Shown: piece after piece, positions 17,573 to 25,200 of the stretch
Numbering within the stretch: the stretch's first letter is position 1
How the letters are laid out: the number at the start of each line of letters is the position of its first letter
Assembly (NCBI RefSeq): GCF_030464345.1
Contig: NZ_VCYH01000002.1
Coordinates: forward strand, 1 to 64,000
Source of the DNA: Methanoculleus frigidifontis
GTDB taxonomy: Archaea; Halobacteriota; Methanomicrobia; Methanomicrobiales; Methanoculleaceae
Direction: 5' to 3'
Length of the DNA: 64,000 nucleotides
Made by a program: the position numbers and the translations under genes
Notes under the pieces: generated by a model
What the model saw: the letters and a program-made list of their open reading frames with translations, nothing else
What the model was told of the DNA's origin: nothing
The model's database searches: none

Positions 17573-18070
17573 ATGCTCGTCGGATTGATCTCTGATACCC
17601 ATGATAATCTGCCCCTCACCAGACGGGCGGTCACAGCACTCAACGATGCCTGCGTCGACCTTGTGCTGCACGCCGGGGATTACGTTGCTCCGTTCGTCAT
17701 CCCGGTTCTGGCTGATCTTGATGCACCGCTCATCGGCGTCCTCGGGAACAACGACGGAGACCTGCCACTGCTGCAGGCGCGGTTTGCCAAGAATGCCGGC
17801 ATGGAGCTCCGCGGCAGGTTCGCCTGTGTGACTGCGGATGATACGACCATAGGTCTGCTGCACGGCGACGAAGGCGAGCTCCTGCAGGGCCTTATCGAAC
17901 GGGAAGCATTCGATGTCATTGTCCACGGCCATACCCACAAGGCCAGGGTCTCAGAGGGCAAAGCGACTCTCGTCGTCAATCCGGGCGAGGTCTGCGGCTA
18001 CCTTTCCGGACAGGCGACTGCCGCTCTCCTCGACACCGACACCAACAACGTGACGATCCTGCACCTCTGA
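17573..18070 (+). CDS. YfcE/MJ0936-type metallophosphoesterase
   Basis: The 165-aa protein has all the metal-binding blocks of the small calcineurin-like phosphoesterases: SDTHDN (residues 7-12), HAGDYV, GNNDGD, LLHGDEGE and VHGHTHKA. These bind two metal ions, usually Mn or Ni, and hydrolyse phosphodiesters; MJ0936 and YfcE are tested relatives, but the natural substrate is unknown. The length is normal and there is no export signal, so it is cytoplasmic. A TATA box at 17531-17540 predicts a leader of only about 12 bases. It stands alone. Confidence 0.92.
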   Translation: MLVGLISDTHDNLPLTRRAVTALNDACVDLVLHAGDYVAPFVIPVLADLDAPLIGVLGNNDGDLPLLQARFAKNAGMELRGRFACVTADDTTIGLLHGDEGELLQGLIEREAFDVIVHGHTHKARVSEGKATLVVNPGEVCGYLSGQATAALLDTDTNNVTILHL

Positions 18071-18294
18071 ACCGGCAAAACACCCCCGGGACGGATATCC
18101 ACATGAACGATCACCTGTGGCGATAGATTACCAACTCCCCCGGACAGAATCTCGCCGTGTCTCTACGAAAGGGTTTGCGGGGTGCGGCGAGGATTCTACC
18201 GGCCGTCCCTGCACGAGATCGGACACTTTGGAACATAATAATATTTTTATAAAACAGCACCCTCTTTTCGAACCGCATCAAGGGGGGAAGGAGT

Positions 18295-19533
18295 ATGAGA
18301 CACATTACGGCCTTGAGCATACTGCTCATCTGCCTGATGATAACCGCCGCTGCAACGGCAGTTCCCATGGCAGAAGAGAACGGAACGCAGGAGAACATGA
18401 CCGCCGATCGGCAGGCAGGCAACCAGACTGCGAACATGAGCGTTCCCGACGTGATCGGGCAGCAGGAGAACCTGACAGTGTTCTATGACGCGATCAACGC
18501 CACCAACCTGACCGGGGCGCTCTCGATCGGCGGGCCGTACACCATCTTCGCACCGACCGACGAGGCCTTCGGGGCGCTCGGCAACGACACCGGGAACCTC
18601 ACCGCGGTTCTGCAGTACCACGCCGTGGAGGGCAATTACACCGCCGAGCAGCTGCTGAACATGACCGCAGAGACCACGACCGGCAACCGGACACAGAATA
18701 CGACCCGGCCGGTCATGCTGCAGACGCTGCTTGGGCAGAACCTGACGATCACACAGGAGAACGGGCAGGTAATGGTGAACAACGCCTCCGTCGTCCAGGC
18801 GGATCTGAACGCACGCAACGGCATCGTCCACAGTATCGACGCGGTCCTGATGCCCGAAGGGCGTGCACCGCCCGTGCCGAACTACACGTTCACCGACGAG
18901 GACAATAACGAGACGGTGGTGCTTCCACTCAATGCGAACGCAACCGTCCGGCTCGGGGAAAACCCCTCGACGGGATATTCCTGGAACGTGACGACTACCC
19001 GTGGATTTGTGATTGCCGGCGATGCATTCATCCCGACGACAACGAACGAGACGATCGTCGGTGCGGGCGGCATCCATGAATGGCGCCTGATAGCGAACAG
19101 AACGGGATTGCAGCAGTTCACGGCAGTCTACGAACGGGCGTGGGAGAATAGAACCGGGAGCGAAGAGCGGTTCCAGATCACGGCGCTGGTCGAGGACAAC
19201 CGAACACATCTCTATTCCGCAGCTGATAACGGCACCACTGTGACGATCCCGCCCGAGACGTACGGCACCGTCAGGCTCGCCGAGAACCCGACGACCGGTT
19301 TTTCCTGGAACGTCTCGGCGACGGAAGGCCTTCTGATCACCGGCGATCTCTTCCTGCAGAATGAAACAGGTCTGATCGGCGCCGGCGGTATCCACGAATG
19401 GTTCTTCAGGACAATCGAAGAGGGAAACCAGACAATCTCGGCGGTCTATGCCCGGCCGTGGGAGAACGCTACCGCCGCTGCAGACAGGTTCGCGCTCGAG
19501 GTGAATGTGTCGGGAAACATGACAGGAATCTGA
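18295..19533 (+). CDS. Secreted fasciclin protein with two chagasin-like (I42) domains
   Basis: The 412-aa protein begins with a signal peptide (ALSILLICLMITAAATAVP). A FAS1 domain covers about 50-195 (GPYTIFAPTDEAFGAL, then NGIVHSIDAVLMPEG). Two tandem domains follow, about 200-305 and 310-410, each with the three loops of chagasin-type inhibitors: ENPSTGYSWN / GAGGIHEW / ERAWEN and ENPTTGFSWN / GAGGIHEW / ARPWEN. Chagasins block papain-like cysteine proteases by these loops (NPTTGY, GxGG, RPW). Many N-x-T sequons suggest glycosylation. It is presumably an adhesive surface protein that also inhibits proteases. TATA-like TTTTTATAAAA near 18245-18255 and AAGGAG before the ATG support expression. 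Confidence 0.88.
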   Translation: MRHITALSILLICLMITAAATAVPMAEENGTQENMTADRQAGNQTANMSVPDVIGQQENLTVFYDAINATNLTGALSIGGPYTIFAPTDEAFGALGNDTGNLTAVLQYHAVEGNYTAEQLLNMTAETTTGNRTQNTTRPVMLQTLLGQNLTITQENGQVMVNNASVVQADLNARNGIVHSIDAVLMPEGRAPPVPNYTFTDEDNNETVVLPLNANATVRLGENPSTGYSWNVTTTRGFVIAGDAFIPTTTNETIVGAGGIHEWRLIANRTGLQQFTAVYERAWENRTGSEERFQITALVEDNRTHLYSAADNGTTVTIPPETYGTVRLAENPTTGFSWNVSATEGLLITGDLFLQNETGLIGAGGIHEWFFRTIEEGNQTISAVYARPWENATAAADRFALEVNVSGNMTGI

Positions 19534-19560
19534 ACCGGTCAGGCAGACAGCCCCGGCATT

Positions 19561-19571
19561 CGTTTTTTTTG
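19561..19571 (+). terminator. Oligo-T terminator after the fasciclin-chagasin gene
   Basis: A run of eight T residues lies about 30 bases after the stop codon at 19533. Archaeal RNA polymerase terminates at T-runs without needing a hairpin, so this is the likely end of the transcript. Confidence 0.5.
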
Positions 19572-19699
19572 CGGGCTGCCAAACGTCCATACGTTACCGT
19601 ATGCGTCATGATGTGGTCGCAGGCGCAAAAAACGCTTTTTGCGCCCGCGCTGGATCCCCAAGATCGGAACCGGGCAGAAAAAGTAGGAATGCTATCCTT

Positions 19700-20848
19700 T
19701 CAGCGTCTCCGCAGGTAGAATATTCCACCGACGGCTGCTACTGCCAGAATGACCACACCGATGATCGCAAGCATCGGAACTTCTCCCTCGGGCGAAGACG
19801 TCCCAACGTCGGACGGAGTCGTCGTGTGGGTCGCCGTCGGCACGGAGGTGGTTCCCTCTTCCGTCGGGATGGCCGGCGTGGCCGGCGTGGTCGTGGTCAC
19901 GTTCGTCGTGTCGGTCACAGACGTGCCGCTGCCGGATGAGCCACCACTGGTGCTGCCACCACCGGTGCCGCCTCCGCCACCGCCTCCGCCGCCACCACCG
20001 CCACCGGTCTGGGTCGGGGTGGGCGACACGCCGGGCACGCCGAAGAGGCCGAAGATGCTGAAGTGATCGACAACGCCTTCAACGTAGTTTGCGTCGGTAT
20101 TGCGTGCGGTCGTGATGTCCTGCCAGGCCGAACCGTCCCACCAGTCGACGGTCAGGCTCGCCTCTGAGATGCCAAGCGCAGCGAGCATCTCGTCGGTATA
20201 GTAGAGCCGGAGCGTTGCTTTCGTGATCGCATCGTTCGGGACCGTCGATGAGATCGTGACGTACTTCATGCCGCTCATGCCAACGATTCCGGTGCCGGCA
20301 GGGTTCTTGTCGTTCGCGTACCCGGCGACGCTCACGTCACCGGTCACGTCGATTCCTGTCACAAGGCCGATCGAGAGGCCGGCGTTCGGGAACGATAACG
20401 GCACTTCCTGGCCAGCTTTCGCGTTCACGGACAGAACCTCGAGTGAATCCGGCGGGAATGCCGGGATGGGTTCCTTCGTGGTCAGGCTGTGGCGCGAGAT
20501 CGCAGCACTCAGAAAGGTCGCCTGCTCGTTCGCCCGGATGCCGTTGACAAAGAATGTGATCGTATCGCCGTTCTTTTCGCCCTGCACAACGAGCATCGGC
20601 TCGTAAATCCGGGCATCGGAGCACCCGTATGACCCGGGCTCCGTTGTGATAACATTCCCTCGCTCCCCGCCGTTGATGTACGCAGCGATCTCCGTTCCCG
20701 CAGGGGCAGGGCTACCGAGGTTATCGGACACCGAGCCGTTGAACGCGTGCGGGAGGAGGGGATCCGATACATCCTGTGCTGTGGCACCGGCAACGAGGGC
20801 AAAGGATACCAGAAGGCATATCAGAATACTATATCCGCTTTTCATCAT
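19700..20848 (-). CDS. Surface protein with poly-Gly/Thr stalk and C-terminal membrane anchor
   Basis: The 382-aa precursor has a signal peptide (YSILICLLVSFALVAGATA), then a beta-rich ectodomain to about residue 270 containing FNGSVSDNLGSPAPAGTEI and FFVNGIRANEQATF, a pattern seen in methanogen surface proteins with carboxypeptidase-regulatory-like folds. It is followed by WWDGSAWQDI...VVDHFSIFGLFG. A stalk comes next: an uninterrupted tract of 13 Gly, then Gly/Ser- and Thr/Pro-rich sequence. The C-terminus is a single helix (MLAIIGVVILAVAAVGGIFY) ending in three Arg, so it is held in the membrane with the domain outside. It lies downstream of the beta-helix gene on the same strand, separated by a terminator. 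Confidence 0.75.
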   Translation of the reverse strand: MMKSGYSILICLLVSFALVAGATAQDVSDPLLPHAFNGSVSDNLGSPAPAGTEIAAYINGGERGNVITTEPGSYGCSDARIYEPMLVVQGEKNGDTITFFVNGIRANEQATFLSAAISRHSLTTKEPIPAFPPDSLEVLSVNAKAGQEVPLSFPNAGLSIGLVTGIDVTGDVSVAGYANDKNPAGTGIVGMSGMKYVTISSTVPNDAITKATLRLYYTDEMLAALGISEASLTVDWWDGSAWQDITTARNTDANYVEGVVDHFSIFGLFGVPGVSPTPTQTGGGGGGGGGGGGGTGGGSTSGGSSGSGTSVTDTTNVTTTTPATPAIPTEEGTTSVPTATHTTTPSDVGTSSPEGEVPMLAIIGVVILAVAAVGGIFYLRRR

Positions 20849-20870
20849 GCTCCATCCTTAAATAACAAAA

Positions 20871-20896
20871 AAGCGGGAACTAAAGAGTTCCCGCTT
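20871..20896 (-). terminator. Hairpin-T terminator of the beta-helix gene
   Basis: AAGCGGGAACT (20871-20881), an AAAG loop and AGTTCCCGCTT (20886-20896) form a perfect 11-base stem. On the minus strand it is followed by TTTTTTGTTATT, like a bacterial intrinsic terminator. It closes the transcript of the giant beta-helix gene. Confidence 0.75.
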
Positions 20897-20940
20897 CTCT
20901 GCTCTTGTGTTCAGCTGTCGATTCGAGTGTTCCTGAGAAC

Positions 20941-23900
20941 TCAGCAGTAGTTGCAGAGATCGCATGCCGGGATCTTCAGGGGTGTCGAACTGAAACCTCC
21001 AAGGGAGTCACAGTTCTCCATGAAGACCCAGTAGCCCTCTCCTACCTGCATCGTCGGTGCATACTCCTCCCCGATGGTGTAGACCCAGCAGCCGTCGCAG
21101 TTCACCGGCGGGCTGACGACCAGCGTGTAGCCGGTCAGGCCTTCCGGAGTCTCCGCAACAGAGATGAGCGTCTCATCAACCGGTTTGGTCTCCCAGTAGA
21201 GGCCGCCGAGGCAGGAGTCCCGGATAACCGTGTTGGAGTCCTGGTCAAGGCAGTACGCCGGACCGATCAGGTTCCAGCCGGGCTGGAGGGACTTCACGGG
21301 CGGGTTTGTGATCTCGGGGTTGATTGCAAGCGGCACCCGGTCAGACTTGTACATCTTGACGTAGATGGCGTCGAGCGGGTCAATCTCGGTAGAGCCGAGC
21401 ACCTGCACCCACTCCTGGCACTCTGCGTCCCAGGTGTAGGCGATGCAGAAGTCAAGGCCGTCGCCGATGTTGCTGATCGATTCCCAGGTGCTGTTCACGA
21501 GCGAGATCGGCGTGGAGAAGGTGTTCCAGCCTGCTTCCAGGGCATAGCACTGGTAGCCGTCGTAGCCTGCGCCGTTAATGTTGTCGAAGCAGCAGGGGAG
21601 CTCGAACCCGAAGGAAGCCTTCTTCTCGCCGACAACGACCTCGAAGGGCTCGGTCAGCCAGGGCTCGTAGTTGCAGGTGCCGTAGACGGCATCGCCGATA
21701 CCCGGTCCGAGGCCGGACGGGCCGCTGATGGCGCCCCAGTAGTTGTAGGTCGCGTCAATGAAGCCGAAGTACTCGGCCTCGGTCTGACCCATGGGAACGT
21801 AGAAGTCGATGGCAATCAGGCCTGCGTCGTCGCTGCCGACCAGGTTGTTGAAGGTGACGTCGCCGCCGATGGCGAGGACGCCGATACCGGCGGAGAACGC
21901 GAGCGTAGCCTCTTCAGTGCGGTAGCCATCAACGTCCGCTTCGGCAACGGCACATCCGTGGCCTTCGACGTTGTTCTGGGTGATCCAGGAGTCGATCTCC
22001 AGGATGCCGATACCGACGCCGGCAGCGAGTGCATAGCCGTCGGCGTTCTCAAGGAGCGCGTCGGTCTCCGCAATGGCGACCGCTTCGGCGCCTCCCGTGG
22101 CAGAGACGTCGTTGCAGGTGACGAAAGAGTCGAGCGAGAAGATACCGACGGCGAGACCGGCGGCGCCGCTGGCGGATCCAACGTAGAGCGAGGATGCTTC
22201 GTAGGTCTCCGCAACCGCACCGTCGACACAGGCGTCGACGCAGACGTCGTTGCCGTTAATGCACGCATAGGGTGCGATGATGCCTGCACTCACGCCGAGA
22301 CCGCCGGCAAGGGCGATCGGATCGCCGATACCCTCTGCGTAGAGGTCAAGGCAGATGCAGTTTGTAACGTTCACATCGTTGCACTCAACAAGGTTGCCGT
22401 GGATGTAGGACTCCATCGTTGTTTCGTCGAAGTTGCCGATGTCGTCGAAGAGATTCAGCGTCACGATACCGACACCGGCCGAGCCAAGGAGGCCGAACGA
22501 ACCGGCAAACTCATCAGGTACGCCCTCGATAGCGGCCGCCTCAAGGGAGCTGCAGATGTCGACGCAGACCGTGTTGTCGGAGACATCGTTTGCATAGGCA
22601 AGAGCGACGATACCGACACCGGCGACGCCGTCAAGGCCTGCGGCGATTGCGTAATTGGCGCCGATATCCTCTTCCGCGTATGCTGCCGCTTCAAGGATGC
22701 TGTTCACAGAGACGTCGTTCCCGGTGATTGCGGCGAACTCGCCGTGCGGACCGATAATACCAAGCCCGACACCAAGCCCTGCCTCAGCTGCCAGGGAATC
22801 TTCGATCTCGATCTCTTCTTCAGAGCAGGCAATTGCGGTGATCTCGCTGTCGACACAGACGTCGACGCAGTTGTCGTAGATGTCGGCGCATCCGTCCGTG
22901 TCCGCAACGATACCGGCGACGACGTTTGCCGAGAGCGCGGCAGCGAGTGCATCTGCGGAACCGATGATCGACCAGAGCGATTCGTCTGTAAGAACTGCCT
23001 GCTCCTGCACGAATGCACCCTGCACGGCGAGCTGTGCCAGCACGGAAGCGTCGTTGATCTCCTCGGTCGCGGTCGCGAAACTACAGAGAGCATTGCCGCC
23101 CGCAGCGGTGACGCAGTTTGCGAAGACAGAGACGTCGTAGGTGTCGTAGAGCGTGATACCGGAGACCCATGTCTCTGCAAGGCCGATCGCCAGGGCGTAC
23201 TCCACATTATCGCCGGCAGCCGCGGCAACCTCGGCGTCGAGGTTCACGCAGACGGTGTTGTCGTAGACGTCACCGCAGTAGGTGTTCCAGACAGCGATAC
23301 CCTCGACGAAGATGTCGGCAAGGGCAAGAGCGAAGCAGTTGTCTTCGTCGACAGCCTCAATGCAGACATCGACGCAGATCTCGTTGCCGTGGACGTCCGC
23401 CTCTTCGGTGCAGCCGATGTCAAGACCGGTCGCACCCGACAGCGCTTCGACAGTGGTGCCGGCCACGTTGTTGTGCATCTCTGAGATGGCCGCAGCCCGC
23501 TCGGAGGTCGCAGCATCGATCGCGCCGTCGATCTCCGCAGCACAGACACAGGCGTCCATGTCGACGCAGTTGTCTGCTATCTGGGGCTGGTAGCTGTCGT
23601 AGACATAGATACCTTCCATCCAGAATGCCGCACCGCAGCCCTCATTGATGGAATTGATGCCCCCGATGCACTCAAGGCACGCGTCGATGTCGACGGTGTT
23701 GCAGAGCACCTGCACCTTCTCGGAGGACATTACAATGATGCCATCACCGAATGCCTCACAGCCGTAGACCTCAATGCAGACGGTGTTGTCGAGGATCTGG
23801 CCCTTCTCGGAGTATTCTACCCAGATACCCCACGGGTTGACCCCAAAGGCCTCGGTGTACGAGCAGATCGAGTTGCCCTCGACCAGAACCTTCAGACCGG

Positions 23901-24996
23901 ATGCGTAGATGCCATCGGCGTAGGCATAGAATGCAGCAACGGCGCAGACATCGACTTCGTTGCACGACACGACGACGTAGTCGCCGCAGGCATCAATGCC
24001 GATGACATAGGCCACGCTGAAGAGAGAGTCGTTCTCGTCTTCGCAGGGAACGCAGACGGTGACATCGTTGCAGCAAACCTCGTTGTAATCACCGTAGGCT
24101 CCGATGCCGACAAGCCAGGCAGCGGTGTAGCCGTCATCCTCATACTCGCAGGTTTCGCAGATGTCGACCACGTTGTCCTTGATACAGGCGTTATCGGCCT
24201 CCACAAAGATGCCGAATACATCAGGCCCATTGGCGGCCTCAAGGTTCTTGACGTTGGACACACCGACCGAAGCCTCCCGGAGGGGAGCGTCGGTGTCCGT
24301 GACCGTGACGACCTGTTCGCAGAAGAGATTAATATCAATGCAGTTAGATGTTACCTGGGGATTTGCGGATTCACCCTGAATCCAGATGCCGTCGGTATAC
24401 CGTGAAACTGCATCGATGCAGATCTCGTTTCCACAGACAACAACGTTCTCAGAGTCATAAATCTCGATACCCACACCACACACAAGGTCGAGATCTATGC
24501 TGTTGTCGAGGATCTGCAGATTATCGGCATACTCGGCAAAAATCCCCCCTAAGTCGGCATTGATGATGCAGAAACCACTGACGGTGACATCCTTTGCATT
24601 GCAGATCTCAAAGCCGTAGTCTTCTCCGTCAGCATCGACGGTCGCGCCGTCCTTAGCTTCGACGGTAATGCCGTCCTTCGTGATCTTAACGGACTCTTCA
24701 TACGTCGCTTTACCGACGTGAACAGTACCGTATTCTGCTACCGCATCAACACCATCCTGGATGGTCTTGAAGTGTGTCGCATCTTCAGTGTATGTCGGAC
24801 AGACCCAGACCTCGCAGGGCGGCGTAGTCGCCTCGATGGTCAGGGCCGGGTCGGCAGTCGGGACACTTCCCACATCTGCCGCACTGACAGGCGCAAACAG
24901 CAGCGCCGCAATGGCCAGTGCAAGCACCGACCAGAGAAGCAACCCGTTTGAGTCGCCTGTTTTAGCCGTAGTCGTGTTTACTTTACCGAATTTCAT
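20941..24996 (-). CDS. Giant cysteine-rich parallel beta-helix surface protein
   Basis: The 1351-aa precursor has an export segment (GLLLWSVLALAIAALLFAPV), then a right-handed beta-helix of the NosD/pectate-lyase type from about 75 to 1120: repeated coils of the form GI.V....V.DN.VCVDIC, typical PbH1 repeats. Cysteine is very frequent, mostly as CVDVC or CICID patterns that recur coil after coil. The C-terminal 200 residues form another domain with GWNTFSTPISL and LQPGWNLIGPAY...GEGYWVFMEN, known from archaeal surface proteins. The protein is rich in Asp/Glu and poor in basic residues. The second ATG (24996) was chosen because GAGG lies eight bases before it; ATG 25002 is the alternative. Likely an abundant cell-surface protein. 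Confidence 0.8.
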   Translation of the reverse strand: MKFGKVNTTTAKTGDSNGLLLWSVLALAIAALLFAPVSAADVGSVPTADPALTIEATTPPCEVWVCPTYTEDATHFKTIQDGVDAVAEYGTVHVGKATYEESVKITKDGITVEAKDGATVDADGEDYGFEICNAKDVTVSGFCIINADLGGIFAEYADNLQILDNSIDLDLVCGVGIEIYDSENVVVCGNEICIDAVSRYTDGIWIQGESANPQVTSNCIDINLFCEQVVTVTDTDAPLREASVGVSNVKNLEAANGPDVFGIFVEADNACIKDNVVDICETCEYEDDGYTAAWLVGIGAYGDYNEVCCNDVTVCVPCEDENDSLFSVAYVIGIDACGDYVVVSCNEVDVCAVAAFYAYADGIYASGLKVLVEGNSICSYTEAFGVNPWGIWVEYSEKGQILDNTVCIEVYGCEAFGDGIIVMSSEKVQVLCNTVDIDACLECIGGINSINEGCGAAFWMEGIYVYDSYQPQIADNCVDMDACVCAAEIDGAIDAATSERAAAISEMHNNVAGTTVEALSGATGLDIGCTEEADVHGNEICVDVCIEAVDEDNCFALALADIFVEGIAVWNTYCGDVYDNTVCVNLDAEVAAAAGDNVEYALAIGLAETWVSGITLYDTYDVSVFANCVTAAGGNALCSFATATEEINDASVLAQLAVQGAFVQEQAVLTDESLWSIIGSADALAAALSANVVAGIVADTDGCADIYDNCVDVCVDSEITAIACSEEEIEIEDSLAAEAGLGVGLGIIGPHGEFAAITGNDVSVNSILEAAAYAEEDIGANYAIAAGLDGVAGVGIVALAYANDVSDNTVCVDICSSLEAAAIEGVPDEFAGSFGLLGSAGVGIVTLNLFDDIGNFDETTMESYIHGNLVECNDVNVTNCICLDLYAEGIGDPIALAGGLGVSAGIIAPYACINGNDVCVDACVDGAVAETYEASSLYVGSASGAAGLAVGIFSLDSFVTCNDVSATGGAEAVAIAETDALLENADGYALAAGVGIGILEIDSWITQNNVEGHGCAVAEADVDGYRTEEATLAFSAGIGVLAIGGDVTFNNLVGSDDAGLIAIDFYVPMGQTEAEYFGFIDATYNYWGAISGPSGLGPGIGDAVYGTCNYEPWLTEPFEVVVGEKKASFGFELPCCFDNINGAGYDGYQCYALEAGWNTFSTPISLVNSTWESISNIGDGLDFCIAYTWDAECQEWVQVLGSTEIDPLDAIYVKMYKSDRVPLAINPEITNPPVKSLQPGWNLIGPAYCLDQDSNTVIRDSCLGGLYWETKPVDETLISVAETPEGLTGYTLVVSPPVNCDGCWVYTIGEEYAPTMQVGEGYWVFMENCDSLGGFSSTPLKIPACDLCNYC

Positions 24997-25002
24997 ACCC
25001 AT

Positions 25003-25200
25003 CGCCTCAACGATGTTACCTGCGCATAGACGTATGTTATATTTATAAGTTTGCCAAGGAGGGTCACGAATGAGGTTTGCTTAAATACAATAACTGCCTG
25101 TCCGACCGCCCCTTTTTATTTACTGTCGATTAATAATAACAAAAATATACTTCGTGTAGTGGATATCCTTATATAGGAGTTCAATACATACGGCACGCCA
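25003..25200. promoter_or_regulatory. Divergent promoter region, beta-helix gene and subtilase
   Basis: On the minus strand ACTTATAAATATAA at 25038-25051 is a strong TATA box for the beta-helix gene, with a leader of about 25 bases carrying GAGG. On the plus strand CCTTATATAGG at 25167-25177 lies 29 bases before the subtilase ATG, so that message is nearly leaderless. The two promoters are about 120 bases apart and could share a regulator. Confidence 0.6.

Noticed and set aside
18247-19590. 447-codon frame antisense to the fasciclin-chagasin gene
   Set aside because: It is a codon-bias shadow of a gene with well-defined domains.
20905-23484. 859-codon open frame antisense to the beta-helix gene
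   Set aside because: It mirrors the high-GC repeated coding sequence on the other strand; no domain, no start signal, and the sense protein has clear repeats and an export signal.
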